64,000 nucleotides of DNA from NCBI GenBank assembly GCA_964023205.1, contig OZ026848.1, forward strand, positions 5,384,501 to 5,448,500, in the 5' to 3' direction. Shown piece after piece: positions 1 through 14,700 of the stretch. The stretch is from Lutraria lutraria (Eukaryota > Mollusca > Bivalvia > Venerida > Mactridae). The position numbers were made by a program, and so were the translations under genes. Position 1 is the first letter of the stretch. Each line of letters opens with the position of its first letter. The notes under the pieces were generated by a model. The model was not told the origin of the DNA. It ran no database searches and saw nothing but the letters and a program-made list of their open reading frames with translations.

Positions 1-419
1 TTAATTCCTTTTGATAATTACCATAATTGCTCAATTTCATTTAACAGCACTCATTGAACATTTTGTAAAATATTTTCCTCTTGTTGAAACTTGATCTCAG
101 AAGATAATGCGCGGTGATGATTATTATTTTTCAATTAATCATCTTCTGTACCGAGGATTTCCATTGAAATAGATCCTCGTTCTTCTTTAACATTTTTTAA
201 ATTGACTTCTTCAATATATTCCAATGCGAATTAAATGGATTGTAAATGTTATCAAAATATCTCACAGCAAATTATTTTCTATCATTGAAACCTAATCCGA
301 ACCTGTTTGCACCACTTTGTTAAAACAATTCAAATGAAGATTCAATATTTTGCAAACAATCATATGTCTGCACCCAGTTGACTATGTAAATTCTTGTTAA
401 TTTTAATCACAGCGTCAAC

Positions 420-655
420 TTTGAGGTTGGTTTAAATTTGAGTTAAAGTGATTGTATAAAACTTTGGTTAACTGTATTAAGAAATTACTTCCAATAAGAT
501 TTAGCCTAAGTGACTGATAGCGGTTAAGAAATTATCAAGATTTTAGTTTGGCTGTTTAATCCTCGGAGTTGTTGAGGACATCCAGCGTTTGGTTTAACAC
601 GAACAATCATCTTACCTCTGGTTAACATTTTGTTAACCCTTTAACCAACCTCAAA
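420..655. repeat. MITE-like element with inverted ends
   Basis: TTTGAGGTTGGTTT at 420-433 is matched by its reverse complement, with small differences, at 642-655. A related sequence (GAGGTTGAGTTAAA on the minus strand) lies near 38432-38455, suggesting a dispersed family. Confidence 0.45.
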
Positions 656-2339
656 CTTAACCCATTGGTTTAATTCAACCAATGTTTATACATTATTTCA
701 AACATCTCCATCAAAAATCAAATTCAATGTATAAGCCTATAATACTTATTTTTATACTGACATGATTGCGGAGGAAAACACCATTCCATAATTCAATAAG
801 CGCAATGAAAGCTTCAATATGGTTACAGAATAAAACAACGATTTAATTTCAGATATAGGTACATTATGTATTCATAGACATTTCCTGTAAGATTTCCTTG
901 TTTTTATATCTCCAAGATTACTCGTATCTTTTCTAGCATAAGTAATGTCTGTTAGTTAAGGTTTGGTACATTGTAAAAAGCCGTGTATACTGAAATAGGA
1001 CAAATAGATATCTTTTAACTGAATGTATTGCTATGTAATCAATTTACATATGTATTGTTGATAACAAATTGTCCTTACTGTGTCTACCGACATTTCCGTT
1101 TTCCGACTAATGTTGTATCATTTTTAGGAAGTCCTATTTCCTTTTTGGAGAAGGTTATATTTTCTTCTCAAGTGACATTATTCAAATCGGCTCTCAGGAG
1201 AACAAAAACGTTGTGACTTTATATTGTAACGTATCTGTCTGTCCGTTCGTTCATTTCATGACGAGTCCACATTTCCTGCGGCATTTCCGATTTTGTATAA
1301 TGCACAATCAGGTATAGATAAGAAAAAGATTTTAAGAATAAACACGAACAAAACATCTACATTGCTCCCAAAATACTACACCCAGTCCCAAACCATACAG
1401 TCAATGAGTTGTGCTGTATTTCAGATTGCATGGCCCACATTTATCCCAATTCTTTCCAAGACACTGCATTTCCCGTCTTCTTCATTGCAATATTGATGCA
1501 ATTTTACGATTATCCAAGTGCACATTATTATCTTTGATTAGAGTTTTATTACAAATAATTTGCTATCGTTCATTTATTGCTTATATTTTATCAGTAACAT
1601 TCTCCTGGTGGCCATTACTACAACGTTGCTTCAACCTTTACAACTACCCTTATTGATTCGTGTTAGAAATACATCATGGTAACGTTTTGCTGTCTAATAT
1701 TATTGAAGTAAATTAACCTATTAGAATTATGTTGTTTCTTCCGCTGGGAGGTAGTTATCTAATTACAGTCTGAATGCTGTTCTTCTTACCCTTTTGATAG
1801 TTTCATTATTCGGAACATTTCCTTTCGTTTTACTCGTAGTAATTTTTGCAAAAGCAATTACAATATTAATTTTCTCGTATTCATGAAAATGATGTCAGAC
1901 TTCAGTATTATATATACAACGTTTTCTGCTTATTGCACTTAGTCTAAATGTTTATTTTGTCTATGGTACTCTATTGGAGAAATACACATCCGATTTGAGC
2001 TTGACATTTTAGATGACTAGTAACCTTGGGTAATTACAGTGTACATAATTCAACACACTTTCCTAACGCCGTGTTAACACTAGGTGGGACAACAAATAGC
2101 ATTTCTAAATCGATGTGTTTTTCGGGGATATCGATGTTCACCTACGAGTGCATTAAGCATTAACGCATTAAGTTTACATAGTTTATCATGTAGACATATG
2201 TCTGAAATGTTTTTTGCCCCTGGATCAAAATATCGTAAAACTGCTAAATCTTTAAAGCATTTTATCATACGACCTAAGAAAGCACTATATATTTGCATTA
2301 AGTGTTAAAATATGTGACTTACGATGCTCACATAAATAT

Positions 2340-2520
2340 CTCCTCTTTGGGGTTTAACGTCGCTCCAAAGTCTAGGGTTCATTTGACGACTTATCCAGTT
2401 TTAACGGTGGGAGAAAACCCCTGGCGTACCCCGGGTAAAACCAACTACCGTCCATAAACTTTCTCATTCAGGAGGGTTGAAATTAACCTGGTAAAAGATG
2501 GGATTCGGACGGATTGTGGT
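2340..2520. repeat. Dispersed-repeat-like stretch (GGGGTTTAACGTCGC)
   Basis: This GC-richer, non-coding stretch begins with GGGGTTTAACGTCGCTCCAA and includes GGGAGAAAACCCCTGG. Its composition differs from its surroundings and the opening resembles short repeats common in bivalve DNA. That comparison is from memory, so the call is tentative. Confidence 0.35.
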
Positions 2521-2686
2521 AATTGTCAAGGACCACAGTTTACATTGTATTATGATATTTATTTTCATGGATCTTATAGGGAAATGAGTTAAATACTTAT
2601 AGTAAATCAAAGAAATATCTATGAGAATCGCATTTGTTCAGTTGACTTTCAAACAATGACTGAATGTTTTTCTTTTTATTTTTCAG

Positions 2687-2781
2687 GGTTCGCTTATAGG
2701 GAATGTACGATTAATGGCACTTGGTTTGTGAACCAAACAACGGGACGCATGAAAGCTAATTATTCGGAATGTAGGAGCATT
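2687..2781 (+). CDS. Receptor exon a: C-terminal half of hormone-binding (HRM) domain
   Basis: The first two bases (GG) finish a codon begun in an unseen upstream exon; 31 codons follow and end in phase 0. The peptide contains AYREC, NGTWF and NYSEC, the signature of the end of the class B extracellular domain with its last cysteines. Three N-glycosylation sequons are present (NGT, NQT, NYS). The acceptor is TTTTTCAG and the donor GTAAGT. Confidence 0.92.
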
Positions 2782-5700
2782 GTAAGTATTGATATCATTC
2801 TTGGATAGAAGCTGATTTTGTAACATTTCATTCCAGAGGTTGTTTCATATCACGTGATTAAAATGTGTGTATCACCATCGTTAAAGTTGTATGAATATAT
2901 CATTATGACTGTATCATTAAAATTTGCAGATAGTTTTACTTATGAAAGTTAAGGATGTAATTACAGTACAATGTATTTGTTTTGAATTCGACCCGCCTCC
3001 GTGGTCGAGTGATTAAGGTCGCTGACTTCAAATCACTGTAACTTCTCACCGATAGAGGGTCGTGGTGAACCAGGGTCCAGCCACCGATCATGAATGTCTC
3101 TTTATGCGAGAAAGTAGACAGTTGCTAACGGAGGATGGGAGTCTAACTAGTACTGGTTCTCCCCAGGAACGATGGTTAGATGAACTATTCGCCTCATATG
3201 ACTCTGACTGTTGAAAAGGGGCGTAAAACTCAAATAAACTAACAAGCAAATTGTTTTTAATTCGATGACAAAAAATACATGCCTTGAATGCTTTATGCTA
3301 CCTTTCAAGACAGTTTGTCTCGTGCATTCTTCGTTTCAATGGGTGTATCACCGTTTTCGACGATAGTTAGTTCTATACAGCGGCCGGTTTGTCTTAACAT
3401 TTTTCATGGATTGTATTCTTTCTAACCAGTAGTAACTTACGAAATTCGTGTCCGGACCGTCGGGTTACAATTCTCGCGCACTAGCAACTGGACCACGACC
3501 GCGGCCCGATTCTTGCCCGCTGATTCAGTCAAAAACATACAGAAACAAAACGTTCATTCGGATTTAGCGTGTATTTTCAAAAATAGAAATGTTTACCAAA
3601 CACATGTTCTACGTTAGTAGTGCGATCTAACATACGTACAGTCAAACATGTGAACATAGAAAAAATGGCTTTTGTTGACAGGTAACCTTTATTTGGAGGT
3701 TATTTTTTAAATAAATAATGACGGTTTTCAAAAAGTGGCCTTTATTTAGAGGCGGCACCAAACACAGATTTGACTGTAATTATATACAGAAGGAAAACTA
3801 TCTCAGATTCAAAAAGATCCAAATAATGTAAAAAAATATCAGATTTTAATACGTAAATTTCTTCTTAGATAATCTTTGCTTCACTTGATTATTTTTACAC
3901 ATTCTCTCTCAGAAATTGCGGTTCTTTGTTTGTCTATTTTTGAGTCAGTTCTCTTGTTTCAGTTATTGACGTCATAGACGCATTTTTTAGTTTTATATTA
4001 ATATCTTCGTGTTTGTATGGCGAGCTTTTGTCAGTATGGTCATCTGGATCTATGTCACCTGATTCAAAAAATGGTGTTATAGTGATAAGTCAAAAGTCAA
4101 AATAGAATGATGGTCCCATTCAGTTATAAAGTTAATTATGACATCATTCAGTGCGTGCGTGATTCATGACTCATGCACCTTTTATTTGGACAAGATAAAA
4201 ATATGTATTTACAAAGAAAACGACGGTCGACATGGTTACGGTTTCATGTATTCTTGGAAACTTTTTTATTATATGGTTTTAGTTACGTTCAAATGAGATG
4301 AGAAAGCACAACATGTTGGCACAACGACGACTATTTATTGTCGGATGTTATTTCTTTTTCTTTTGATGGTTGGTTTTGTGTGCTGCGGTATCAATATAAT
4401 GTCAAATAAGTTTTTTCACATCTAAACATATTTTATCGCTTCATTATTTAGTACATCCCACCTGAAGCCAGATAAATCCTACATATAAGGAAGCTTTCCA
4501 ACTAGTTAACAGAAAATCGTTGCTTCTACCTAAGTATATGTCTAGGGTCCGATGACGACTTATTTTTAAGTATTAATTGCCTCGATTATCTCAAGGAGTG
4601 TCATGTTGGATATCGGTAGCACCTCACTGATTCTACGTAAGAATTGTCAATTAGGCATAAAGTATGTCGTCTCATAACAACAGATTATGACTTTTCTGAG
4701 ATCGTTAACTTATTGTTCCTGCATAAAATAAAACAGTATCTTATGAGATAACAGTAAGTATGGAAAACATCTAATGTTGTAACTATCCGCATTCAAAAGA
4801 AAAAATGATATTTTCAACATTGTCGCAAAATCGTGGCAAGATACGCTACTATGTTATATTAAGTGTTCTTTTTTACTTTCAATATAACAGTTAATTTTAC
4901 TTATATTTAAAATAAAACATCTCACTCATATACATTTACTCATAATTAATTAAAACATAAACATATTTCGGTTTAGATAAAAATCTCATGAATTCGTCTT
5001 TATATATAGCAGATCTCAAGAAAATGTGATATCACATGTACTATAGAATGATATATTTCTGTAAACAGAATTTCTAGTCACCACTTTTTTTACCTCAGTT
5101 GATAACCAGATACGTTACCATTTACCTGCAAGCATGTCAGTATCTTATTCGCAATAATATCGATCCGCATAGATATGAAATATGCAGTTTATCATGATAA
5201 AAGCCGGCTAATTCAGATAATATAGGTAAATTTAAGATTAAAGCTTGTGCGTATAGATTTTTCGCAAACATTTTAATATACCCATTAAAGATCGACCAAT
5301 TTAAAACTTATTCCATTTTAATTTTGTGTAGATTATTACGAAGAGAGCTTATTAATATAGAATTTGTCCTGAAATTGTTGAGAAACTACCAATTGAATAA
5401 AATTTAATTTGTTTTCAATGATGATTGCACGAGTCAGGCGTTCATATTATAACAAAATTCTACTTTTGTAGACAGTAACGTATCTGGTTTATACAGTTTT
5501 CACCACTTCTATTCTATGGTCTGATACACCAAAGGCGAATACCATGCGTTACGCCGATATTATTTTCTGAAAATTAATACGTTTGCCTTCGTTAATCAAA
5601 GATTTCTTTAGTAGGTTTCTCAAGAAGATATTTTAAATTGTTCTTAATTCTAATGTTCAACTCATACGTAGAATCAGTGACCTGTGTTTTCTCAACATCA

Positions 5701-8700
5701 TTAAGATTGTATTTATAGTCAGTTGTGGCCATACAATGTATTTTTTTACAGATAGCGGACGATGATAGTTTTACATCCACGTATATATTCATTGGTGGGT
5801 GCACGTTATCTCTGATATTGTTGATTATATCCCTCGGAATCTTCATGAGATTCAGGTAAATTATGAATTAACATTTAAAAAATGTATGTGTACACATGTA
5901 TATTCAAACTTCATGTTGAGTACAGTATAGAAGCTAATTGTAATTGTTCTATTTACATTGTCTATTTTATCAAAATATACATGCTTTTGAATCCTTACCT
6001 TAAAGGAGTTCCTTTCAGCTATCGTGCAGCATTTTAAAAACTTAATACGATTTTTTTTTAAAATATTATTTCCTAAGGGATGTTTTTACAACTGTTAAAT
6101 GTTGAACTCCGCAATACAAAATACCAAAAGCTGAATGTTGAAGTAAGCTACTTCTTTCTTAAGATATATCTATGAAACAAGCCCATACCAGATTTTGGTG
6201 AATGCTAGCTTGCCTTTTGTTTTCAGGTCTGATTTTAGAAATTATGAATGAGTCATTTGAAACCAAATTTGAATTAAACTTCTTTATACATATCTTTGTT
6301 TATTTAGTTCAAACAAGTACCCAGTCGTATTTGTCATTTTTTTTAATCCAGTAAGACTTGCTGCAAAATTTGAAACCATAATCAGATTAAGTGTTTATAG
6401 CTCCTGGTTATATTAAAAGTGAATTTCATATGCCGGTTCCAACTAAATGGGTGAGTTCAAGAACAGTCTACCTCCATGCTGATATGGAATGAGACAGATG
6501 CCTTCTAGAACTCACACCATCTATATAATGTTTGGACTTGAAACAAACATTAACATGCCTTGTTACACTGACAATGGTAACATCCTTTGCGTTCTTATGA
6601 TCTTCGAACTGGAATGTCGAGAAAAAGATTAACATTACAAAGCAAATATCACGAACATTGTTTAAGCATGGATTATCCGATATGTATTGGAACAATGTAT
6701 ACATTCAAATTTTCTGTGATGTCCGCTGAAAGATAAAACAATAATTATTTTATTTAAATTGACTATTCAGTCAAAATGCATTTCCCTACATGTATGCTTG
6801 CCGCCACGAGCTTTAGAACGAAGTTAACAAAAGCAAGCATTATAAATATCCATAAATGAAAAAAATATGAATTAGCATTAAACATGTGACCCATCTCCAA
6901 ACCGTTAGCTAATAAATGCATTTTAACGGTAATCTTACATAGGCGCTTCGACGCATTTATTGTCATACCATCATTTTGTTGTGAAAAGTATACCTAAAGG
7001 TTCAATGTTCATGAATGTATTTATTCGGTTATTAATGTTTAATGTTTAGGTATTAAAAGTAGTCTAGTTTCCCTTCTATTCTAGATATATAGCATAAGAC
7101 TATTTGACCCAGATTTAAGGCGTATTTAGAAAAAACATATTATTGAATATTCAATAAATAGAAAACAAAACATCGAAATCACAGACTTTTTAAATATGGA
7201 GGCGGTTACATGAATATCTTAGATGCTTTTATTTGGTATTCCGAAATTACAAATTGTAAGATCGGTTTATTTCTTTATCCAGACCAATACATTTCGAATG
7301 CATTTGTATGAACATATAAAGGTCAGTCAATTTATAGATGGCTTCCTGAATAACGCATTGATGTAAAAATAATCGCAGAGTATTTCGTAACATTGATCAG
7401 TGAGATTGTCCATGCTCTAAGAATGACGAACGTTCGGTATGGTAAGAATTCAGACAATGTATTTACTTTGGACCGCGTCGTTTTTTTTATTGCGTTCTTG
7501 CAATGTATCCCGTCTATACCTAATATCGCCTTGGACAATTAATTCTGAGTTAATAGCATTTGGTTCCGAACCATTTGAGACAAGTTTACAATACAGCTAA
7601 TTGGGTCAAACAATGGTTATAAAAGCGGACCGTTTGAAATGAATGACACAAATTACCGAACCAAACGCTGATAAAGTCATTTAAAATAACATAATGCTAT
7701 TCTTTCTTTCAGACAACTTCGATGTGACAGAATCACAATACACAAGAATCTATTTCTTTCCTACATATTCACGGGAATTTCATGGATTTTGTATTATTCT
7801 CTGGTAGCATTGGATGGCCAGGTTCTCCTATCTAATCCAGTAAGAAGTCATGTGTTTTTAACGTTTTTATAGTATATGGTTAATATGATTAACATTGTCA
7901 TTGCTATGTAAATACGGCAAAGTACCACTTTCTAACAATGCGTCACAATTTGTTAAGGGCCATTTACAATTTGTTACTAATAAGCGAGTCTGACTTCAAT
8001 TTATATCTTATGTTTCTTTGTCACTTAAATGATCTCATGTATAATTTTCTGATCAAAATATGATATTTAGAATTACAGATACATAAACATGACGTAGCTT
8101 ATGAAACAAACCATCGTTTATATTTCACAGAGAAACATGCAATTATTTTTCATGATCGTTGATGTTTTTTGCATATCGAGTATATCGAGACGCATATTTA
8201 TTTCATTATTAAAAAGCGAGCGCCTGGATTCTTCGCCTTGAGTGTTTTATGTATTCTCGCGAGTATCTTTCGTGGAAAATTAGTAGGACCTTCAAATACA
8301 CGTTTTTGAACGAGTTGTACCTATCATGTAACAAGGAAATCTCAGTTGGTCACCAGTAACAAACAAACCGTCACAAAAACATAATGTAGTAACGACCTTA
8401 TAAGACTTTGATCTAAAATAAAATGTCGTGTCATCGAAGGTGATCTAGTATAATCCATAAGTTAATGAACTCATTTCTGAAAAGAAAAGGAGATTTTAGC
8501 CTTCTCTGATATTCCGACGTCTGTCTAGCAATGTAAACAAAGGTCAATGACTTCGTTTTTGTTGCTTAATTGCCTTGTTACTGATATATCCGTCGACCCA
8601 TGATATAATGGAATAACTATTTCTTGTGTTTTCCCTTCGTAACTGATTGAAAGAGAGAACCCATGTAGGGACCGTCTCAATATCATTTATATCAGACTAC

Positions 8701-11700
8701 CCCAGTGTTATAATAATGGGTAGTACTATTTGTCTTCCGGAAGTTGATATGTTTCTATCTCTTCCTTTCAGGGATGGTGTCGATTCTTGCATGTAGCGTG
8801 TCAATATTTCACAGTGTGTAACTTTTTATGGATGTTTTGTGAAGGATTGTATCTTAATGCCACGATTGTCTTTGTATTCAACACTGGGAAGAAAATAATT
8901 ATCGTTTGTTACTTAATTGGATGGGGTAAGTATATCTATACACCGCCTCCGCGCATGCGCAGTTATTTGGTTTGCTTTGCTGCTAACCGTCCCATGGGGA
9001 GGTTTGATATCTCTTCATTGCATGTTTCTATGTATTGGGTGGGTTTTGATTTAGTGGGCTCTTTTGGTGGTAAGGTAGTATTTACGGAGAGTGTGTATTT
9101 CATATGCCCCATTGCCGGCTCCTTATGGAAGGGTAAAATTGTACCATTGGTTAAAATACCGTCTAGGATACCAGGTTAGGTGAACCGGTCGTAATATATA
9201 ACTGATATGTCGCTGTAAACGGTTTAAAACCAAAGAAACTAACACATTGGCTCAGTGCATGCCAAAGATCTTTGCAACTTTCTTGAAGACTGTTCCAAGG
9301 CGGTAGATTTTATTCTTTAATTTAGTTTAAACATATTTTATTACTTTCTTATAATATATCATAGAGTAGATATGTACAATTGGTGCAAAGGGGTCGTGCC
9401 ACAAGTTATAAAAACTTTTCGTTAACGTGAATATAAAATACATCTATAACTATGGTATAAGATCAACTGCAAAAAGCGCAGTATCCAGTAAATATGTCGT
9501 GTCTTTTAAAAACAACAACAACATAAGATTATTGTTAGAAATCATTAAAGTAGCAGGAATTGGCTAACTATTTCGATTTGTAGATATAGAAAGAATATGT
9601 ATATATATATTTGAAGGGAGGGACTTTTTCAATGTTGCATAGTTCATTGTGTTAGGATGATGGTTATTGGGGAGGATACTTCGGGAAGGAGGGTTTAATG
9701 CTTTTTTCTTGAAAACCAATTTTTATTTTTAGCTTCCAAAAGAAATATAATTATATATCTATTACTTTTTCAAATTGGGTATAACCTATTGAACAACAAC
9801 AATGAGCGCATGCATCTTCGACATAAAACTTCGAATTAGGTAGCTGATATATGATGAGATCCTGGTACAAATATAGAAACAAATCTTCTCACTAGATATC
9901 ATGATCTATTCTGTATTATACTTATATATCTCATCCTGTGTAAGTTAATAATGTAATTACTCGAATGACTGAATATTCGATACTTTTCATTATACTCGCA
10001 CTATTTTGTCTAAGTTTGATTATCACCAGGATCAGACAAGCACAAAATCATTTTCTGTTCGCAAGACCATCAGCCAGACATTCATAAATTGACTCTATTA
10101 AATACAATGAACTTTAATTTATTTATCAAGATCAGCATGTTGCATCATTAATGTGCAGACTATCTGTAAAAGTCATAAAACCATGTGCACGAACTAATGA
10201 GCGTAGTTGAAATTCACATGATAATACCATACAATTTGCAATTATATCAAATAGGAATTGTGAAATGAGAAATAGTGTCTTAAAACTGATGGCAAAGAAA
10301 TGAAAATCCGAATAAGCCGATATCCGCTGCATTGTTTAACAAGGCAGTCATCAACCCTTCTATCAGTCTTAAAGGGGCATGCCCTGGAACTGCTGTGTCT
10401 TGGGTTTTATACACCAAAAATGCGTTTATCACTTGTAAAAACAATTATTACCGAAAAGTCAAAGAAAAATGTGCCTTCAAAAATGGCCCTATAACGCACG
10501 CGTGGGTATTTATATGCCGGTTTAAATAAAAGGCTTACAAGCCTTTTATTGACGACAACGATATTTCCGATTCGTCTGAGAATTTAACTTAGCGTGCGCG
10601 CTGCCTTTCAAGCAGCAAAACGATGATATTTACCTATAATTGATCGATAGATAAGCTTTATGTCGCAAACAATGAACATGAAATGAGCAATACTTACCAT
10701 TTCACAGTTTGTTGACATTTTTTCCGCTTTTGACAGATCCCGAAAGGGTCGAGTTATGAAAATGACGAATATTTTCTAAGGCGAAATCGGCAGGTTTGGT
10801 AAATCTTGAAATGTGTATTTTGAGTCAAATAGCGGGACATTTCGTAAATATTTTACAGGACTTTCATTAATTGATTTTGGCATTCAAATGATACCAATTT
10901 GATTTATATTCGAGACGCTTCAGTTCCAGGGCATGCCAATTTAACAAGGACAATTCATGGAACTTGAATGATATCGGAGATAGTAAATGTGAAAATAATC
11001 AGAGCGGGCTAGAGTCAACATTACATGAGACAATTTCCTACTGTCTTGATATTATGTGCATAGCTTCCATTGATTGAAAATTAACTTCATCTTTATCTGC
11101 GACTATTTGGTACTACGTGGAAAATGCGAATGTTATGTTGAACCCTCTGCGGTTTCCACGCAATAGGTTGATATCGTCTACAACCAGTTTATGTTGTCTC
11201 AAATTTTCAATTTCCTACAATAACCGTTATCTCTTGCTGGATCTTCCTACGTGATACCACGTGATACCATGAGACATTGGGCTGCAGCATTTTTGTTCGT
11301 AAACACGACAGCTTAAGACAGTACAGGATGACACGAGTGATGTTTAGAAATCTTCCAGGGGCAATTTGGAGAGGCGACTTACATAGTTTGATTACCGTGT
11401 GAAGTTTTTCCCATGATCATCTTGTCATGTTAAGATCATATTCCTCTTAATGATCAGACTTTTTATTCGTCTATTTAAAGCTGCTTTAACAATTATTACT
11501 GAATACGCCGCATGCGATGCATATACTTGGTGACTGTAAAGCAATAATATTGAAAACATATTTGTACTTTACACAAATGTTCTAAAACAAGGATTGTATA
11601 CTAGCATCTTAACCAATCAACCAACCAACCAACAAAACTGATAGCGCCTTCAACAAAATAACTCGGAGTAGATGATTTTACATTATGTATCATTCATATA

Positions 11701-14700
11701 CATTTTTACAATCAACTAAGCAAAGTTATTTTGAAATCTGACGAAAACTTATGTTATTACAATTTAAGTTCAAGGGCATCATGGCCGCTTCTCGTAAATA
11801 GGAGCATGAATTGACTTCTCTCATGCAATTTATCATTCTAGGGTTACACATCACGCATTGCTTATCAATTTCAGGAGCGTCAGTATTGGTGACTGGAGTG
11901 TATGTTATTGTGCGTACTAGTTTAGAAGAGAAAGCGGTCGAGTAAGTACAATTTATACCAATAGGATGAGATAATCAAAAATGCGAACTAGATTCTTAGG
12001 AATGGCGACACATATCTCAAATATAATATCACAAAAGCACTAACCAATTTATCTCACCTCGCACCAGCATGCATCAAACTGTATAAAAATAAAAACAAAC
12101 TGTGTATGTTTGTAACACTAGAGTAAAAGGCCACCAATAGATATGTAAGAAAAGGGCAACCGGAAATTACCACATACAAAGGTCCCACTCTGCCAAAACT
12201 CCATTTTGCCTTTAGCCCTCCCAGATCACTGAAACAAACACAAATTATGTTTCAAAGCATTTGACAAACAATGTTGATGAATGAAGTCAATCCTGGGAAG
12301 CTGGTTAGGATTACTGCCCGCCACAATATGTTGAAAATGGCGTTAAGATAAAATAAATTTTCTTTGTTATCTAATTGTAAATTTAAAGTTTCAAACCAGA
12401 CACACTGCCTTTGTCATGAAATCAGCAACTGACGTTAATTGACACTGAGGGTTTAGACGGACCTATGTATCACGTCTTTGATTTGTACCAAGAAGACATC
12501 CAGGCTGAAAACTTCGTAGCTCTGTAACATAATTGGGTCAGGGATTTAAATAGATTGACGCATATGTCGTATAATTACAATTTAAGGCGTACTTTCAAAC
12601 GTTAATACTTTAAATAACTTTAAAGCTTCGCTGTAATCAGCTTAAAAGTGTATCATTTGTCAGCTGTGACAAACACATCACTTTAATTTGTTTCTGTTTG
12701 GCGAATTTAGGAGAGAAATAAACAACATCTTAGTGAGGGACTTATAAAAAGTATGCATTAAAACGTGATAAATTCTAATACAAGATTTTAATAAGTTAAG
12801 CATCTTGTGTTTCCTTATAATAATTAAAACAAGTTTCAAGTTTATAAGTTTCATTGGCATATAATGCTTTTGACCATTTACAAATACTTTTTAATATTGA
12901 GATAGCGAAGACAATATTTTTCTAACAGGAATATATTTAAAAAAAAACATAACATTTTCAAAAGAATTGTCTAACAAAATTCCGTTTGTTTTAATATTCA
13001 AGCAATGACAAAAATTAATGCAAGCACACAGATATAATTTTACTGAATTTCAAGAACGAAGTCGAATTAAGTGAGGTTAATTTAAGAATGATTGAATACA
13101 CAAACAGCAACTAGGATGCAGTGTATACAAAACAGTATAAATTTATCATTAATTTATTGTACTAAGTCTTCTATATTTTAAACTCACATTAGACCACTTA
13201 AATAATAGAACAACCTTAATATAACGACATCTAATTATGTATTTTTATACGTCTGTTTAAAAATCGGATCGTATTATGGGAACGGGCGGCGTCCACAACG
13301 GTGTCCGCTCTCTAATTCAAACAGTTTTATTCGGATCCTCACCAAACTTGATCGAAATGTAAATTTATGACCGTGAGGCCTCGGTCAAACTCGATAACCA
13401 GCCCAATCGGCCCAGGCACCTCTGACGTATGCCCCTTGACGCTTTGTAAAATGAATTTTGACGGGCGTATTTTGTGACCAGGCACTCTTGTTTATGTTTC
13501 TAAGTTATCACCTCTGAAACATATTGTGCTTGAGTTCATATTATAAGAAACATATGTATGATATAGTGACTATTTTATACTTTGATATTCTGAGATCACC
13601 AGGTTTAATACAACATATACAGCATAGTAGGCATGCATTATCAGCATGCACAAATTATAATATGATTGGCAGATAATTACAAATACACAATTACCTAAAT
13701 GTCAAGTCCCGCTAAATGTTATGTCTAATTATACAAGGACAACAGCTGATTACATTTGTATGACAAACAGCATTGTTAAAATATTTTGTGCGCTGCATAT
13801 TCTCCGTAAGGATTTTCTTTAAGGAATTCTATTTAATGCCATTTGTCCAACACCGCTCTCCCAAGTGATTCATGTAAGAAACTCGGCAGTTATTAATGGA
13901 ACAGAAGGTTTATTCTGGTGCTGAATCCAGTAAAATTGTCTTATTAACTTTCGGTCTGTATAATACTGAAATATTTTCTTATAAAGGTTAAACCTTAAAT
14001 TATTTTTCTTTTGATTTAGTTCGTTCCATTACTAGCAATTGAAATTGATGATTTAAGATTTGTTTTCTTCCGTCAAACGGACTTTTTCAAACGCAATTAA
14101 TAATGTTGCTAAATCCTTTGAAATAATAATAATTACTGAAATATATACATTTTATTTATGGTGTGCTAGAGCTTTCAGAAAAACAATGTATCGCATTACG
14201 AGTATGCCCATAGCAGTGTTTGCATTTACAGAGCTTATTGTATAGAACTAATTGCCATTCAGAATATTACTCTGTTATTTTCGTCATGTTTATAATGAAT
14301 TTTATACAAATATCTCTATTAATTACACGCTAGTTGTTAATTTTATTGAACTAATTGCAATCATTCTTGATATTGCAATTTTGTATTGTTTTTAATGTGA
14401 AAAAAACACTTTTAGAATTGAGTACAAAAATGAACCAACTGCAGTTAGCTTTGATGGATTTGCAATAATTTAATTTCAATATTTTTATACTGTACCCCTG
14501 TTGTTTTGCATTAAAATGAACCAATTACATTTTTTGCATTATAATAAAACACAATGAAACTAGGTTGTTGTTGTTGTAACAAATGCCCATAAATCTGAAA
14601 TATGCGAACTTCACGCAATGGTTAAAAGCAACCAGTTGAACGATGACAAGAAACGGTGACTAATTGCAGTGAACCGTCTCTTATTAGAAATGCTTTTTTG

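Larger units (their letters stand above)
1..2686. other. Upstream intron of the receptor gene, no exon recognised
   Basis: This is AT-rich non-coding sequence. I looked for the missing first half of the hormone domain (Trp/Cys-rich, ending one base into a codon) and did not find it. An inverted-repeat element (420-655) and a dispersed-repeat-like stretch (2340-2520) are listed separately. Confidence 0.6.

Noticed and set aside
2994..3075. Possible genuine tRNA gene
   Set aside because: Box B is broken and the sequence continues into a repeated SINE body.
4330..4390. Candidate TM1 exon ending FCVLR before GTATCA
   Set aside because: Phase could fit, but it lacks the G-x-x-x-S-L helix pattern; the exon at 5752-5855 fits both phase and motif.
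5592..5846. 84-codon minus-strand frame in the receptor gene
   Set aside because: It overlaps the TM1 exon on the opposite strand, has no recognisable domain, and is best explained as a shadow.
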